Assembly (NCBI RefSeq): GCF_014651875.1
Contig: NZ_BMXS01000009.1
Coordinates: 98,751 to 162,750 of the forward strand
Source: Litchfieldella qijiaojingensis
GTDB taxonomy: Bacteria; Pseudomonadota; Gammaproteobacteria; Pseudomonadales; Halomonadaceae
Direction of reading: 5' to 3'
DNA: 64,000 nucleotides
Positions 21,269-30,498 of the stretch are shown here, piece by piece (the first letter of the stretch is position 1; each line of letters begins with the position of its first letter). The notes beneath the pieces are model-generated. The model did no database searches and was not told the DNA's origin. It was given only the letters and a program-made list of their open reading frames with translations. A program made the translations under genes and the position numbers.

Positions 21269-21313
21269 TTGACGTCACGATAGGCTTGCTCTAAATGTAT
21301 ATACAAATACATT
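21269..21313 (+). promoter_or_regulatory. hutI promoter with HutC-type operator
   Basis: A second TGTATATACA palindrome (21296-21305) lies inside a larger dyad, AATGTAT...ATACATT (21294-21313), 23 bp before the hutI start. A -35-like TTGACG at 21269-21274 is spaced about 17 bases from the start of the operator, so repressor binding would cover the -10 region. There is no canonical -10. Confidence 0.6.
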
Positions 21314-21328
21314 CAGGTGGGAGGCCAC

Positions 21329-22558
21329 ATGTCAGGCAATCAGTCGACCAAGCGACTATGGCGCGACGTCCGCGTCTTCGATGGGCACGACACCCTGCCC
21401 GAGCCCATGGCGGTGATCGTCGAAGGCGAGCGGATCGCCCGGCTCGTGCCGATGCGCAAGTTCGACGCCTCCCGTGCCACAGACTGCGAGGAGATGGCTC
21501 GTGGCGGGGTGATGACCCCAGGCCTGGTGGACTGCCATACCCACCTGGTATTCGGCGGCTCGCGCGCCGACGAGTTCGAAAGTCGCCTCGAAGGAGTGAG
21601 CTACGAGGAGATCGCCCGCCAAGGAGGCGGCATCCTCAGCACCGTACGCGCCACCCGCGAGGCCAGCGAAGAGGCTTTGTTCGACGCCGCTCTCTCGCGC
21701 TTGCAAGCCTTGATGAACGACGGCGTGACCACGGTGGAAATCAAATCGGGTTATGGCCTCACCGTCGAAGACGAACTCAAGATGCTGCGCGTGGCGCGGC
21801 GACTGGGCGACGCACTGCCGGTGCGGGTGGTCACCACCCTGCTCGGCGCCCATGCTCTGCCCCCCGAATTCAAGAACGACAGCGACGGCTACATCGACCT
21901 GGTGTGCCACGAGATGATTCCGGCGGCGGCCGCACAGGGCCTGGCCGATGCGGTGGATGTCTTCTGCGAAAAGATCGCCTTCTCGGTGGCCCAATGCGAG
22001 CGGGTCTTCGAGGCCGCCGAAGCCCATGGCCTGCCCATCAAGGCCCATGTCGAGCAGCTTTCCAATCTCGGCGGCACCGCCATGGCGGCACGGCACGGGG
22101 CGCTCTCCGCCGATCACATCGAGTACCTGGACGAGGCTGGTGTGGCCGCCCTTCACGAAGCGGGCAGCGTAGCAGTGTTGCTGCCCGGGGCTTTCCATAC
22201 CCTGGGCGAGACCAAGCAACCCCCCATCGCCACACTTCGCGAAGCCGGGGTGCCCATGGCGCTGGCCACCGACGCAAACCCGGGTAGTTCACCACTATTC
22301 ATGCCCACGCTGATGCTCAATCTGGGCTGCGTGTTGTTCAGACTCACACCACGCGAAGCGCTGGCCGGCATGACAGCGCATGGTGCCCGCGCACTCGGAC
22401 GCCCCGAGTTGGGTCGAATTCAGGAGGGCGCCCCCGCCGACCTCTGCCTCTGGAACATCGACACAGCAGCGGAACTGGCCTATGCCGTCCAGCCCGGCCG
22501 CCTGCGTCAGCGGATCTTCAATGGACGGCTCGAGGGAGGGATCAGCCATGAACATTGA
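21329..22558 (+). CDS. hutI: Imidazolonepropionase HutI
   Basis: Hydrolyses imidazolone-5-propionate to N-formimino-L-glutamate, the third step of histidine breakdown. 409 residues. The amidohydrolase metal-site HTH is at 70-72 ([17 protein letters not shown]). [12 protein letters not shown] and [11 protein letters not shown] are further family motifs. ATG at 21329 has GGGAGG five bases upstream. It is the first gene of hutIGUH; its end overlaps hutG by 11 bp. Confidence 0.95.
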   Translation: MSGNQSTKRLWRDVRVFDGHDTLPEPMAVIVEGERIARLVPMRKFDASRATDCEEMARGGVMTPGLVDCHTHLVFGGSRADEFESRLEGVSYEEIARQGGGILSTVRATREASEEALFDAALSRLQALMNDGVTTVEIKSGYGLTVEDELKMLRVARRLGDALPVRVVTTLLGAHALPPEFKNDSDGYIDLVCHEMIPAAAAQGLADAVDVFCEKIAFSVAQCERVFEAAEAHGLPIKAHVEQLSNLGGTAMAARHGALSADHIEYLDEAGVAALHEAGSVAVLLPGAFHTLGETKQPPIATLREAGVPMALATDANPGSSPLFMPTLMLNLGCVLFRLTPREALAGMTAHGARALGRPELGRIQEGAPADLCLWNIDTAAELAYAVQPGRLRQRIFNGRLEGGISHEH

Positions 22559-23507
22559 GGTCATCGATATGTCGCCTTGGGCCGGTCGCGAGGATCCCGA
22601 GCCGGATAGCCTGCGCTGGCACCAGTGCATCCGTCCACTTGCCGATGACAGCCCCACCGGAGTGGCATTGATCGGCTTTGCATCGGACGCCGGCGTGGCA
22701 CGCAACCAGGGACGTATCGGCGCCGCCGCGGCGCCTCGGGCCTTGCGCAAGACATTGGCGAATCTTGCCTGGCACCGCCAGGCCCCTGCCTACGATGCCG
22801 GAGATGTGCACTGCCACGGCAATGCGCTGGAGAGCGCCCAGGAGCATCTAGGCAAGCGCCTCGAACGGCTGCTCGATGCCGGCCACCAGCCCATCGTCCT
22901 GGGCGGAGGCCATGAAGTGGCCTATGGCAGTTGGCTGGGCCTGGCTCGGCACCTGGAGAAACAGCAACGGGAGCCGGACGGCCTTGCACCGAGGATCGGC
23001 ATCGTCAACTTCGATGCGCATTTCGACCTGCGCGATCCGCGTCGGGGCTCTTCGTCCGGCACCCCCTTCGCACAGATCGCCCAGCAGTGCGATGAACGTG
23101 GCTGGCCATTCCACTACGCCTGCCTGGGAGTGAGTCGTGCGTCCAACACCCGCGCGCTATTCGAGCGGGCCGCCGAGCTGGACGTGCTGGTACGCGAGGA
23201 CCACGAGATAAACAGAACGACGCTTGACGCCATCGTGCTGGATCTGGAGCGCTTCATCGTCCACTGCGATCACCTCTACCTGACCATCGACCTGGACGTA
23301 CTGCCGGCCTGCGAGGCCCCCGGCGTCAGCGCTCCGGCAGCCCACGGTGTCTCCCTGACCCTGATCGAGCCATTGATCAAGGTGATTCGCGACAGCGGCA
23401 AGCTGCGCGTGGCCGACATCGCCGAACTCAACCCGAATTTCGATATCGACGGCCGTACCGCCAAGGCAGCGGCTCGATTGATCCACCACCTGACCCTGAA
23501 TGCCTGA
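22548..23507 (+). CDS. hutG: Formimidoylglutamase HutG
   Basis: Hydrolyses N-formimino-L-glutamate to glutamate and formamide, the last step of the HutHUIG route. 319 residues, ureohydrolase (arginase) family. The manganese-site motifs are present: [19 protein letters not shown] and TIDLDVLPA. Residues AHGVS follow as in the family. The gene overlaps hutI by 11 bp (translational coupling); the next gene, hutU, starts 29 bp downstream. The presence of hutG rather than hutF implies the one-step formamide branch. Confidence 0.93.
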   Translation: MNIEVIDMSPWAGREDPEPDSLRWHQCIRPLADDSPTGVALIGFASDAGVARNQGRIGAAAAPRALRKTLANLAWHRQAPAYDAGDVHCHGNALESAQEHLGKRLERLLDAGHQPIVLGGGHEVAYGSWLGLARHLEKQQREPDGLAPRIGIVNFDAHFDLRDPRRGSSSGTPFAQIAQQCDERGWPFHYACLGVSRASNTRALFERAAELDVLVREDHEINRTTLDAIVLDLERFIVHCDHLYLTIDLDVLPACEAPGVSAPAAHGVSLTLIEPLIKVIRDSGKLRVADIAELNPNFDIDGRTAKAAARLIHHLTLNA

Positions 23508-23536
23508 AAGGCGAAAGACTCGAGAGGAACGACACG

Positions 23537-25240
23537 ATGACCAGCCACCAAACGCTCTCTAGCGACCCGCGTCACGACCCGAGCCGCAAGATTGCTGCCC
23601 CCACCGGAAGCGAGCTTTCCTGCAAGAGCTGGCTGACGGAAGCACCGCTGCGCATGCTGATGAACAACCTGCACCCGGACGTGGCAGAGCGCCCCGAGGA
23701 CCTGGTGGTGTATGGCGGCATCGGTCGCGCCGCCCGCGACTGGCAGTGCTTCGACAAGATCGTCGAGACTCTTCGTCGTTTGGAAGACAACCAGTCGCTG
23801 CTGATCCAGTCCGGCAAGCCGGTGGGCGTGTTCGAGACCCACAAGGACGCCCCGCGCGTGCTGATCGCCAACTCCAACCTGGTACCGGCCTGGGCCAACT
23901 GGGAGCACTTCAACGAGCTGGATAGGAAAGGTCTGATGATGTATGGCCAGATGACCGCTGGCTCATGGATATACATCGGTTCCCAAGGCATCGTCCAGGG
24001 CACCTACGAGACCTTTGTCGAGGCCGGGCGCCAGCACTACGACGGCAAGCTCACCGGCCGCTGGATCCTCACCGCCGGTCTCGGAGGCATGGGTGGCGCC
24101 CAGCCACTGGCGGCAAGCCTGGCCGGCGCGTGTTCGCTGAACATCGAATGCCAGCAGTCGCGCATCGACTTCCGCCTGCGCACCCGCTACCTGGATGAAC
24201 AGGCCACGGACCTGGACGATGCTTTGGCGCGTATCGAGCGTTACACCAGCGAGGGCAAGGCGGTTTCCATCGGCCTGTGCGCCAATGCCGCCGATGTCCT
24301 GCCCGAACTGGTCAAGCGTGGCATCAAGCCGGACATGGTCACCGACCAGACAAGCGCCCACGACCCGTTGCACGGCTACCTGCCCTCGGGGTGGACCTGG
24401 GACGAGTACGTCGAGCGTGGCAACCGCGAGCCGGAGACGGTAGTCAAGGCTGCCAAACGCTCCATGGCCGTGCACGTACAGGCCATGCTCGACTTTCAGA
24501 AGATGGGCGTACCAACCTTCGACTACGGCAACAACATTCGCCAGATGGCCAAGGAAGAGGGCGTCGAGAATGCCTTCGACTTCCCCGGCTTCGTGCCGGC
24601 CTATATCCGCCCGCTGTTCTGCCAAGGCATCGGCCCATTCCGTTGGGCGGCGCTGTCCGGTGATCCGGAAGACATCTACAAGACCGACCAGAAGGTCAAG
24701 GAGCTGATCCCTGACGATCCGCACCTGCGCCACTGGCTTGACATGGCCCGCGAACGCATTAGCTTCCAGGGGCTGCCGGCGCGGATCTGCTGGGTAGGCC
24801 TCAAGGACCGCGCCCGCCTCGGCCAGGCCTTCAACGAGATGGTCGCCAATGGCGAACTCAAGGCACCGGTCGTGATCGGCCGTGATCACCTCGACTCCGG
24901 CTCGGTGGCCAGCCCCAACCGCGAGACCGAGGGCATGCTCGACGGCAGCGACGCTGTATCCGATTGGCCACTGCTCAACGCCCTGCTCAACACCGCCGGT
25001 GGTGCCACCTGGGTGTCACTGCACCATGGCGGCGGCGTGGGCATGGGCTACTCCCAGCACGCCGGGGTGGTGATCGTCGCCGACGGCACGGATGACGCCC
25101 ATGCCCGTCTGGGCCGGGTGCTACGCAACGACCCCGGTACGGGGGTGATGCGTCACGCCGATGCCGGTTACGAGATCGCCAAGCGCTGTGCGCAAGAGAA
25201 CGGGCTAGACCTGCCAATGCTCAACGAGGAAAACGACTGA
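23537..25240 (+). CDS. hutU: Urocanate hydratase HutU
   Basis: Converts urocanate to imidazolone propionate using tightly bound NAD. 567 residues, close to the usual 555-560. Highly conserved segments include the NNLHPDVAE start, [11 protein letters not shown], a [13 protein letters not shown]-binding glycine cluster, the [12 protein letters not shown] catalytic-loop region, [11 protein letters not shown], and the [15 protein letters not shown] end. Its stop overlaps the hutH start (ATGA). Good Shine-Dalgarno (GAGAGGAACG) before the ATG. Confidence 0.96.
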   Translation: MTSHQTLSSDPRHDPSRKIAAPTGSELSCKSWLTEAPLRMLMNNLHPDVAERPEDLVVYGGIGRAARDWQCFDKIVETLRRLEDNQSLLIQSGKPVGVFETHKDAPRVLIANSNLVPAWANWEHFNELDRKGLMMYGQMTAGSWIYIGSQGIVQGTYETFVEAGRQHYDGKLTGRWILTAGLGGMGGAQPLAASLAGACSLNIECQQSRIDFRLRTRYLDEQATDLDDALARIERYTSEGKAVSIGLCANAADVLPELVKRGIKPDMVTDQTSAHDPLHGYLPSGWTWDEYVERGNREPETVVKAAKRSMAVHVQAMLDFQKMGVPTFDYGNNIRQMAKEEGVENAFDFPGFVPAYIRPLFCQGIGPFRWAALSGDPEDIYKTDQKVKELIPDDPHLRHWLDMARERISFQGLPARICWVGLKDRARLGQAFNEMVANGELKAPVVIGRDHLDSGSVASPNRETEGMLDGSDAVSDWPLLNALLNTAGGATWVSLHHGGGVGMGYSQHAGVVIVADGTDDAHARLGRVLRNDPGTGVMRHADAGYEIAKRCAQENGLDLPMLNEEND

Positions 25241-26772
25241 TGGAAGCGATGACGATCAACCCCGGCAAGATGACCCTGGCGCAGTGGCGCCGGGTGTATC
25301 AGGCGCCGTGCCAGGTCGAACTGCCGACCAGTGCCGATGAGGCAATCCAGAGTGGCGTCGATTGCGTCAACCGGGTGGTGGCGGAAGACCGCACCGTCTA
25401 CGGCATCAACACCGGCTTCGGCTTGTTGGCCCAGACCCGCATCGACAAGGATCACCTCGAGGACCTGCAGCGCTCGCTGGTGCTGTCGCATGCCACCGGT
25501 GTCGGCGAGGCCATGAGTGATGCCTTGGTACGGCTGATCATGGTGCTCAAGGTCAATAGCCTGGCACGTGGCTTCTCGGGCATTCGCCGCGACGTCCTTG
25601 ACGCCCTGATCGCACTGGTCAATGCCGAGGTCTATCCCCACATTCCGCTCAAGGGCTCGGTGGGGGCCTCCGGTGACCTGGCACCGCTGGCGCATATGAG
25701 CGTGGTGCTGCTCGGCGAAGGCAAGGCCCGACACAAGGGCGAATGGCTGCCGGCCCGTCAGGCGCTGGAGATCGCCGGCCTCGAGCCACTCGCTCTGGCG
25801 CCCAAGGAGGGCCTGGCACTGCTCAATGGTACCCAGGTCTCCACTGCCTATGCCCTGCGTGGGCTGTTCGAGGCCGAAGACCTTTATGCCGCCGCCACCG
25901 TGTGCGGTGCACTGACCGTGGAAGCCACTCTCAGCTCGCGTGCGCCATTCGATGCGCGCATCCACGCCATACGCGGCCAACAGGGACAGATCGACGCAGC
26001 CTCAGCCTATCGTCATCTGTTGGGGGAGCGCAGCGAAATCAGCGATTCCCATGCCAATTGCGGCAAGGTCCAGGACCCCTACTCACTGCGCTGTCAGCCC
26101 CAAGTGATGGGCGCCTGTCTGACTCAACTTCGCCAGGCCGCCGAGGTACTGGCAGTAGAGGCCAACGCCGTATCGGACAACCCGCTGGTGTTCGCCGCGG
26201 AAGGCGACATCATTTCCGGCGGCAACTTCCACGCCGAGCCTGTGGCCATGGCCGCCGACAACCTTGCCCTGGCCATCGCCGAGATCGGCTCGCTCACCGA
26301 GCGTCGCGTCTCGTTGATGATGGACAAGCACATGTCGCAACTGCCGCCCTTCCTGGTCGAGAACGGTGGGGTCAATTCCGGCTTCATGATCGCCCAGGTC
26401 ACGGCGGCGGCGCTGGCCAGCGAGAATAAGGCCCTGGCCCACCCACACAGCGTCGACAGCCTGCCAACCTCGGCCAACCAGGAGGATCACGTCTCCATGG
26501 CACCGGCCGCCGGCAAGCGACTGTGGGAGATGGCCGACAACGTGCGCGGCATCCTGGCCATCGAGTGGCTGGCCGCCTGCCAGGGGCTCGACTTCCGCAC
26601 CGGACTCCACACCACCGAGGTGCTCGAGCGGGCACGGCGAACGCTGCGTGAGCGCGTGCCCTACTACGACAAGGATCGCTTCTTCGCCCCGGATATCGAG
26701 GCCGCCACCGAGCTATTGCTCGATCGCACCCTGAGTGACCTGGTGCCCGCCACGCTGCTGCCCAGTCACTGA
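25240..26772 (+). CDS. hutH: Histidine ammonia-lyase HutH
   Basis: Deaminates histidine to urocanate, the first step of the pathway. 510 residues. The self-formed MIO cofactor triad Ala-Ser-Gly lies at 143-145 in [15 protein letters not shown]. The tyrosine loop YGINTGFG (54-61) and [15 protein letters not shown] motif ([11 protein letters not shown]) are present. It starts within the hutU stop (ATGA overlap), preceded by GAGGAAAA. It is the last enzyme gene of the hut block; a GC hairpin follows its stop. Confidence 0.96.
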   Translation: MEAMTINPGKMTLAQWRRVYQAPCQVELPTSADEAIQSGVDCVNRVVAEDRTVYGINTGFGLLAQTRIDKDHLEDLQRSLVLSHATGVGEAMSDALVRLIMVLKVNSLARGFSGIRRDVLDALIALVNAEVYPHIPLKGSVGASGDLAPLAHMSVVLLGEGKARHKGEWLPARQALEIAGLEPLALAPKEGLALLNGTQVSTAYALRGLFEAEDLYAAATVCGALTVEATLSSRAPFDARIHAIRGQQGQIDAASAYRHLLGERSEISDSHANCGKVQDPYSLRCQPQVMGACLTQLRQAAEVLAVEANAVSDNPLVFAAEGDIISGGNFHAEPVAMAADNLALAIAEIGSLTERRVSLMMDKHMSQLPPFLVENGGVNSGFMIAQVTAAALASENKALAHPHSVDSLPTSANQEDHVSMAPAAGKRLWEMADNVRGILAIEWLAACQGLDFRTGLHTTEVLERARRTLRERVPYYDKDRFFAPDIEAATELLLDRTLSDLVPATLLPSH

Positions 26773-26779
26773 GTTCCGG

Positions 26780-26800
26780 CCCGCGCCTTGCTTGCGCGGG
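26780..26800 (+). terminator. Hairpin just after hutH
   Basis: The arms CCCGCGC and GCGCGGG flank the loop CTTGCTT, starting eight bases after the hutH stop. No T-run follows, so it may attenuate rather than fully end transcription. A second perfect 11-bp hairpin (26812-26841) follows immediately. Confidence 0.45.
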
Positions 26801-26811
26801 AGCGCTCATAT

Positions 26812-26841
26812 CGAACGCGCCGTCATGCGGCGGCGCGTTCG
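26812..26841. terminator. Perfect 11-bp hairpin before the transporter gene
   Basis: The arms CGAACGCGCCG and CGGCGCGTTCG flank an 8-base loop, 42 bp before the downstream transporter start. Together with the hairpin after hutH it could lower or uncouple expression of the transporter from the hut enzymes. Confidence 0.4.
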
Positions 26842-26883
26842 TCGTTCACGTTCATACCCCTAACGACAAAATCAAGGACAATC

Positions 26884-28230
26884 ATGAATGCTGTCGTCCT
26901 GGCCATCCTGGTGATGGTTACCCTGAGTCTCGCCCGCGTTTCCGTGGTCTTCGCCCTGATCGTCGCCAGCCTGGTTGGCGGGCTTTATGCGGGCATGCCG
27001 CTCGACGCTATCCTAAACGCCTTCAATGAAGGCCTTGGCAACGGTGCCACAGTGGCGCTTTCCTACGCGGTACTCGGTGCCTTTGCCGTGGCCCTCTCCC
27101 GCTCCGGCATTACCGAGCTGATGGCCAACCGGGCGATCCGCCGCTTCCACTTGGACGAATCGGGCGGCAGCCGCCGCATGGTTACCTATACTCTGCTGGC
27201 GGCCCTGCTCGCCGCTGCGGTGAGCTCCCAGAACCTGATTCCGGTGCATATCGCCTTCATCCCGGTACTGGTGCCGCCGCTGCTGAAGCTGATGAACCAC
27301 CTCGAGCTCGATCGCCGTGCCGTGGCCTGCGTGATCACCTTCGGTATCACCGCCCCTTATATGCTGCTGCCAGTGGGCTTCGGCTCGATCTTTCTCCATG
27401 ACATCCTGCTCGCCAACCTGAATGAAGCGGGTACCTCACTGGGGCTCAACGTCACCCCCGCGATGGTCCCCATGGCCATGATCGTACCGATTGGCGGCAT
27501 GGCGTTGGGGCTGCTGACCGCCCTGCTGTTCAGCTATCGCCGCCGGCGCACGTACCAGGACCTCGACCTGGCCCATGGCGATGAGAGTCAAGCCCAGGCC
27601 GCCCGTCACCTGGCCCCCTGGCAGTTGGGTGTGCTGGCAGTGGCCCTGGGCGGCACGGTGGCCACCCAACTCGTCAGCGGCTCCATGGTGCTTGGCGGGA
27701 TCTTCGGCTTCGCCCTGCTGTCGGTGAGCGGCGTGTTCCGCTGGCATGAACAGGACGGCATCTTCACCGAAGGCATGCGCATGATGGCGCTGGTGGGCTT
27801 CATCATGATCTCGGCGGCCGGCTTCGCCAGCGTGATGCAAGCCAGCGGTGAGGTGGAAATGCTGGTGGAGAGCTCCACCGCCCTGATCGGTGACAACAAG
27901 GGGCTGGCCGCCCTGATCATGCTACTGGTGGGCCTGTTCATCACCATGGGCATCGGCTCGTCATTCTCGACCATTCCGATCATCGCTTCGCTCTACGTGC
28001 CCCTGGCGCTGAACTTCGGTTTCTCGCCGATGGCCACCGTGGCCCTGGTGGGCACCGCCGCAGCCTTGGGAGATGCCGGCTCACCAGCCTCGGATTCGAC
28101 ACTCGGCCCCACCGCCGGACTCAATGCCGACGGCCAGCACGACCATATCTGGGACAGCGTGGTGCCCACCTTCCTGCACTACAATATCCCGTTGGTCGTC
28201 TTTGGCTGGATCGCTGCCATGACGCTTTGA
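26884..28230 (+). CDS. Na+/H+ antiporter-family transporter, possibly for histidine
   Basis: A 448-residue inner-membrane protein with about eleven hydrophobic segments, of the Na+/H+ antiporter (NhaC-like) superfamily. It has the SSQNLIPVHIAFIPVLVPPLL and GMGSSFSTIPIIASLYVPL-type segments (here TMGIGSSFSTIP) and the conserved ALGDAGSPASDSTLGPT region. In hut clusters such carriers are often annotated as histidine transporters; that is inference here. ATG at 26884 has AAGGA five bases upstream; longer frames run through the hairpin. Confidence 0.78.
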   Translation: MNAVVLAILVMVTLSLARVSVVFALIVASLVGGLYAGMPLDAILNAFNEGLGNGATVALSYAVLGAFAVALSRSGITELMANRAIRRFHLDESGGSRRMVTYTLLAALLAAAVSSQNLIPVHIAFIPVLVPPLLKLMNHLELDRRAVACVITFGITAPYMLLPVGFGSIFLHDILLANLNEAGTSLGLNVTPAMVPMAMIVPIGGMALGLLTALLFSYRRRRTYQDLDLAHGDESQAQAARHLAPWQLGVLAVALGGTVATQLVSGSMVLGGIFGFALLSVSGVFRWHEQDGIFTEGMRMMALVGFIMISAAGFASVMQASGEVEMLVESSTALIGDNKGLAALIMLLVGLFITMGIGSSFSTIPIIASLYVPLALNFGFSPMATVALVGTAAALGDAGSPASDSTLGPTAGLNADGQHDHIWDSVVPTFLHYNIPLVVFGWIAAMTL

Positions 28231-28260
28231 GGGGTGCCGGGGGCAAGGCGTAGCGAGGGT

Positions 28261-28282
28261 CATTTGCCAAGGATGGCAAATG
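28261..28282. repeat. Intergenic palindrome after the hut transporter
   Basis: The arms CATTTGCCA and TGGCAAATG flank AGGA, 31 bp after the transporter stop and between convergent genes. The sequence around it (GCCCAAGGAAGGG and ...ACAGCGCCCTCG) has the look of a dispersed intergenic element I associate with Halomonas and Pseudomonas. Only one copy is visible here, so that cannot be tested. It may act as a bidirectional terminator. Confidence 0.4.
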
Positions 28283-28337
28283 TAGCGCCCAAGGAAGGGT
28301 TTACAGCGCCCTCGCGAAAGCTTGCCGCCGGAAAGCC

Positions 28338-28793
28338 TCAGCGCCCACAGCAACTCTTGAACTTGCGTTGGCTTCCGCACGGACAGGGGTCATTACGGCC
28401 GGGCTTCAGGCGGGTGACGGATGGAGTCCCATCGAGGTAGTACCAGCGCCCATCCTCCCGGACGAAGCGGGAGTTCTCTTCCAATACCTGCCAGCGGCGA
28501 GCGTCACGGAACGTCGCCCGAAAGTGGACACGATCGCTGTCGCCTTGGGTTTCATGACCGAGAATTTCCAGTCTTACCCACTTGGTGGTGTCATGCGGTT
28601 CGATGCTGGCTGGCCGCGTGTCCGGGTGCCAGCTAGCCAGCAGGTAGTCACGCCGATCCAGCGCGAAGGCACTGAAGCGGGAGCGCATCAGTGCCTCCGG
28701 CGTCGGGGCCGGCCGGCCCTCGTGGCAGGGGCCGCAGCAGTCGACCAATGGCCGGCCACTGCCGCAGGGACAGGCGTCTCGTGTCGGGGTCAT
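28338..28793 (-). CDS. ychJ: YchJ-family SEC-C protein
   Basis: A 151-residue YchJ/UPF0225 protein with two SEC-C zinc motifs: [13 protein letters not shown] near the N-terminus and [15 protein letters not shown] at the C-terminus. Between them is an NTF2-like domain with [29 protein letters not shown] motifs bind zinc and mediate protein contacts (as in SecA); YchJ's role is not established. Converges with the hut transporter gene. It is followed leftward by the palindrome near 28261-28282. Confidence 0.88.
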   Translation of the reverse strand: MTPTRDACPCGSGRPLVDCCGPCHEGRPAPTPEALMRSRFSAFALDRRDYLLASWHPDTRPASIEPHDTTKWVRLEILGHETQGDSDRVHFRATFRDARRWQVLEENSRFVREDGRWYYLDGTPSVTRLKPGRNDPCPCGSQRKFKSCCGR

Positions 28794-28895
28794 GGTGCTC
28801 CGAGGTCAAGCAGTGGAAAACCACCATTATACCCGAGCTGAGGCACGCTGACCGTGGGAGCAAACGTGTCGATCATGGGCCAAATCGCCATGCGT

Positions 28896-29408
28896 TCACG
28901 CCTCGATCGCCGTGACCTCGATCGTGATATTGCCGGACGGTCGAGGCCATACCACCGTATCGCCCACGCTGGCCCCCATCAGTGCCCTGGCCAGGGGAGA
29001 CGCCCAACTCAACGGTCGAGTGGTATGCTCGGGCTGCTCCTCGGCCGAAGCCAACGCCTCATCTTCACCCACGATGCGGTAACAATGTGCATTGCCCTGC
29101 TCGTCCTCGAAATGCACCCGTGTACCGAAGGCCACCCGCTCTGGCGTGCCCGTCTGGGGCGGCACCACGATCGCCGATGCCAGGCGGGTGGTGAAGTAGC
29201 GAATGTCGCGCTCCACCAGAGCAAGATCACTCTCGCCCTCCAGCGCTTCGCTGCTCTTCAGCGTCTCGCGACGTCGCCGAAGTTCCTCCAACTGCCGATG
29301 CATCGCCTCATGGCCGCGCTGGGTCATATAGTTCGGCTGATCGCTGATGGCACGTTCCGGCGGCGCCTCGGGGCGCTCATCGTCATCTTGGGTAAAGGCT
29401 CGACTCAT
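28896..29408 (-). CDS. GreA/GreB-family protein lacking the acidic tip
   Basis: A 170-residue protein with the Gre layout: a charged N-terminal coiled-coil (about 35-85) and a C-terminal FKBP-like domain ending in SPLARALMGASVGDTVVWPRPSG. It begins MSRAFTQDDD, like the GreB-type proteins of Pseudomonas relatives. In true GreA/GreB the coil tip carries a DxSENADY-like acidic loop that stimulates RNA cleavage in polymerase; here the corresponding turn reads SSEALEGESDLALVERD, without the motif. It probably enters the polymerase secondary channel but may not promote cleavage. ATG at 29408 has GGAG six bases upstream. Confidence 0.78.
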   Translation of the reverse strand: MSRAFTQDDDERPEAPPERAISDQPNYMTQRGHEAMHRQLEELRRRRETLKSSEALEGESDLALVERDIRYFTTRLASAIVVPPQTGTPERVAFGTRVHFEDEQGNAHCYRIVGEDEALASAEEQPEHTTRPLSWASPLARALMGASVGDTVVWPRPSGNITIEVTAIEA

Positions 29409-29471
29409 CTCGACCTCCGCATGTGAAGGCTTGCTCCCGTGCTTCCGGAGCGAATGCATGACCTTCACTAT

Positions 29472-29645
29472 ATGACACCCTTAACCACTATTCCTTGCCC
29501 TGGATCACCGCAGCGCAGCATGGGGAACGTGATCCTGGCCAGTGGCATGGCGATCTTTTTGCTCGTGGAACTGGAAAAGCGGGTATGGCGCCATGCGGAA
29601 GCTCGTCGCATCAGTATCATTAATAATTGTAATTATGGATCGTAA
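29472..29645 (+). pseudogene. Possible remnant of a P-type ATPase C-terminus
   Basis: The frame reads TPLTTIPCPGSPQRSMGNVI and then LASGMAIFLLVELEKRVWRHAEARR. A hydrophobic segment followed by FLLVELEKxxxR is typical of the last transmembrane helix and tail of calcium or heavy-metal P-type ATPases. No upstream ATPase sequence or ribosome site is present, so I read it as a decayed end. Evidence is one short motif. Confidence 0.3.
29623..29636. promoter_or_regulatory. AT-rich dyad upstream of the osmolyte ABC operon
   Basis: The dyad ATAATT-gt-AATTAT lies in an AT-rich stretch (29610-29680) within otherwise GC-rich DNA, 150 bp before the operon start. It is a plausible promoter/operator region for osmotically regulated transport genes; no exact -35/-10 pair can be assigned. 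Confidence 0.35.
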
Positions 29646-29787
29646 TTCATTTTCAAAACAAATAGATACTACACTCTGATAAGCTCACGACATTTCGACG
29701 CGACCCGCACAGCTCCCCAGACTCGGCGGTAAACCACTTTAGCTTCCACGCCGAAGAGAGCCCATACAAGCAACAAGGAGACGTCGA

Positions 29788-30453
29788 TTGGAACTGATCC
29801 TGTTTGCCTTGGATAACCTCGATCTATTGCTGACCCGTACGATCGAGCATATTTCCCTGGTCGGGGTGGCGGTCGGAATAGCAACCTTGACCGGCGTCCC
29901 CATCGGCATCGCCATCACCAAGAGCGAACGCCTGGCGCGCGCAGTCCTCTATCTGGCCTCGATCATCGTCACCATTCCCTCGATCGCGCTGTTCGGGATC
30001 ATGATCCCGGTCCTGTCGCTCATCGGCCAGGGCATCGGCTATCTGCCGGCAGTCATCGCCGTATTGCTCTATTCGCAACTGCCGATCATTCGCAACACCT
30101 ACACCGCCATCAACAATGTCGACCCGGCCCTGCGCGAAGCCGCACGAGGGATCGGCATGAGCCACAACCAACGCCTGCGCATGGTCGAGATCCCTCTGGC
30201 GGTGCCAGTGATCATGGCCGGGGTTCGTACCGCTGTGGTGCTCAACATCGGGGTAATGGCGATCGCCGCCTATATCGGCGCTGGTGGGCTCGGCACCTTC
30301 ATCAGTCGCGGTATCTCCCAATCCGACCCACGCCAGCTCATCGTCGGCGCGGTCGCGGTCAGCTTGTTGGCAATCGTCGTCGACTATTCGCTGCTGGCGC
30401 TGCAGAAGCGCCTGACTCCCAAGGGCATGGAGCGCGACACCTCCATCGCCTGA
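29788..30453 (+). CDS. Osmoprotectant ABC transporter permease 1
   Basis: A 221-residue inner-membrane permease of the OpuC/YehW-YehY type, with five or six hydrophobic segments and the EAA-type loop REAARGIGMSHNQRLRMVEIPLAVPVIMAGVRTA that contacts the ATPase. It starts with TTG at 29788, preceded by AAGGAG seven bases upstream. First of four genes (permease, ATPase, permease, binding protein) that import glycine betaine, choline or similar osmolytes, fitting a salt-adapted host. Confidence 0.88.
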   Translation: MELILFALDNLDLLLTRTIEHISLVGVAVGIATLTGVPIGIAITKSERLARAVLYLASIIVTIPSIALFGIMIPVLSLIGQGIGYLPAVIAVLLYSQLPIIRNTYTAINNVDPALREAARGIGMSHNQRLRMVEIPLAVPVIMAGVRTAVVLNIGVMAIAAYIGAGGLGTFISRGISQSDPRQLIVGAVAVSLLAIVVDYSLLALQKRLTPKGMERDTSIA

Positions 30454-30498
30454 CGACCGTCACGCGCTGTCCTGTGCTTACCCGACAAGGATAACCGC

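Noticed and set aside
24277..24663. Rightward frame within hutU
   Set aside because: Arg/Gly-rich shadow in another frame of the conserved hutU gene.
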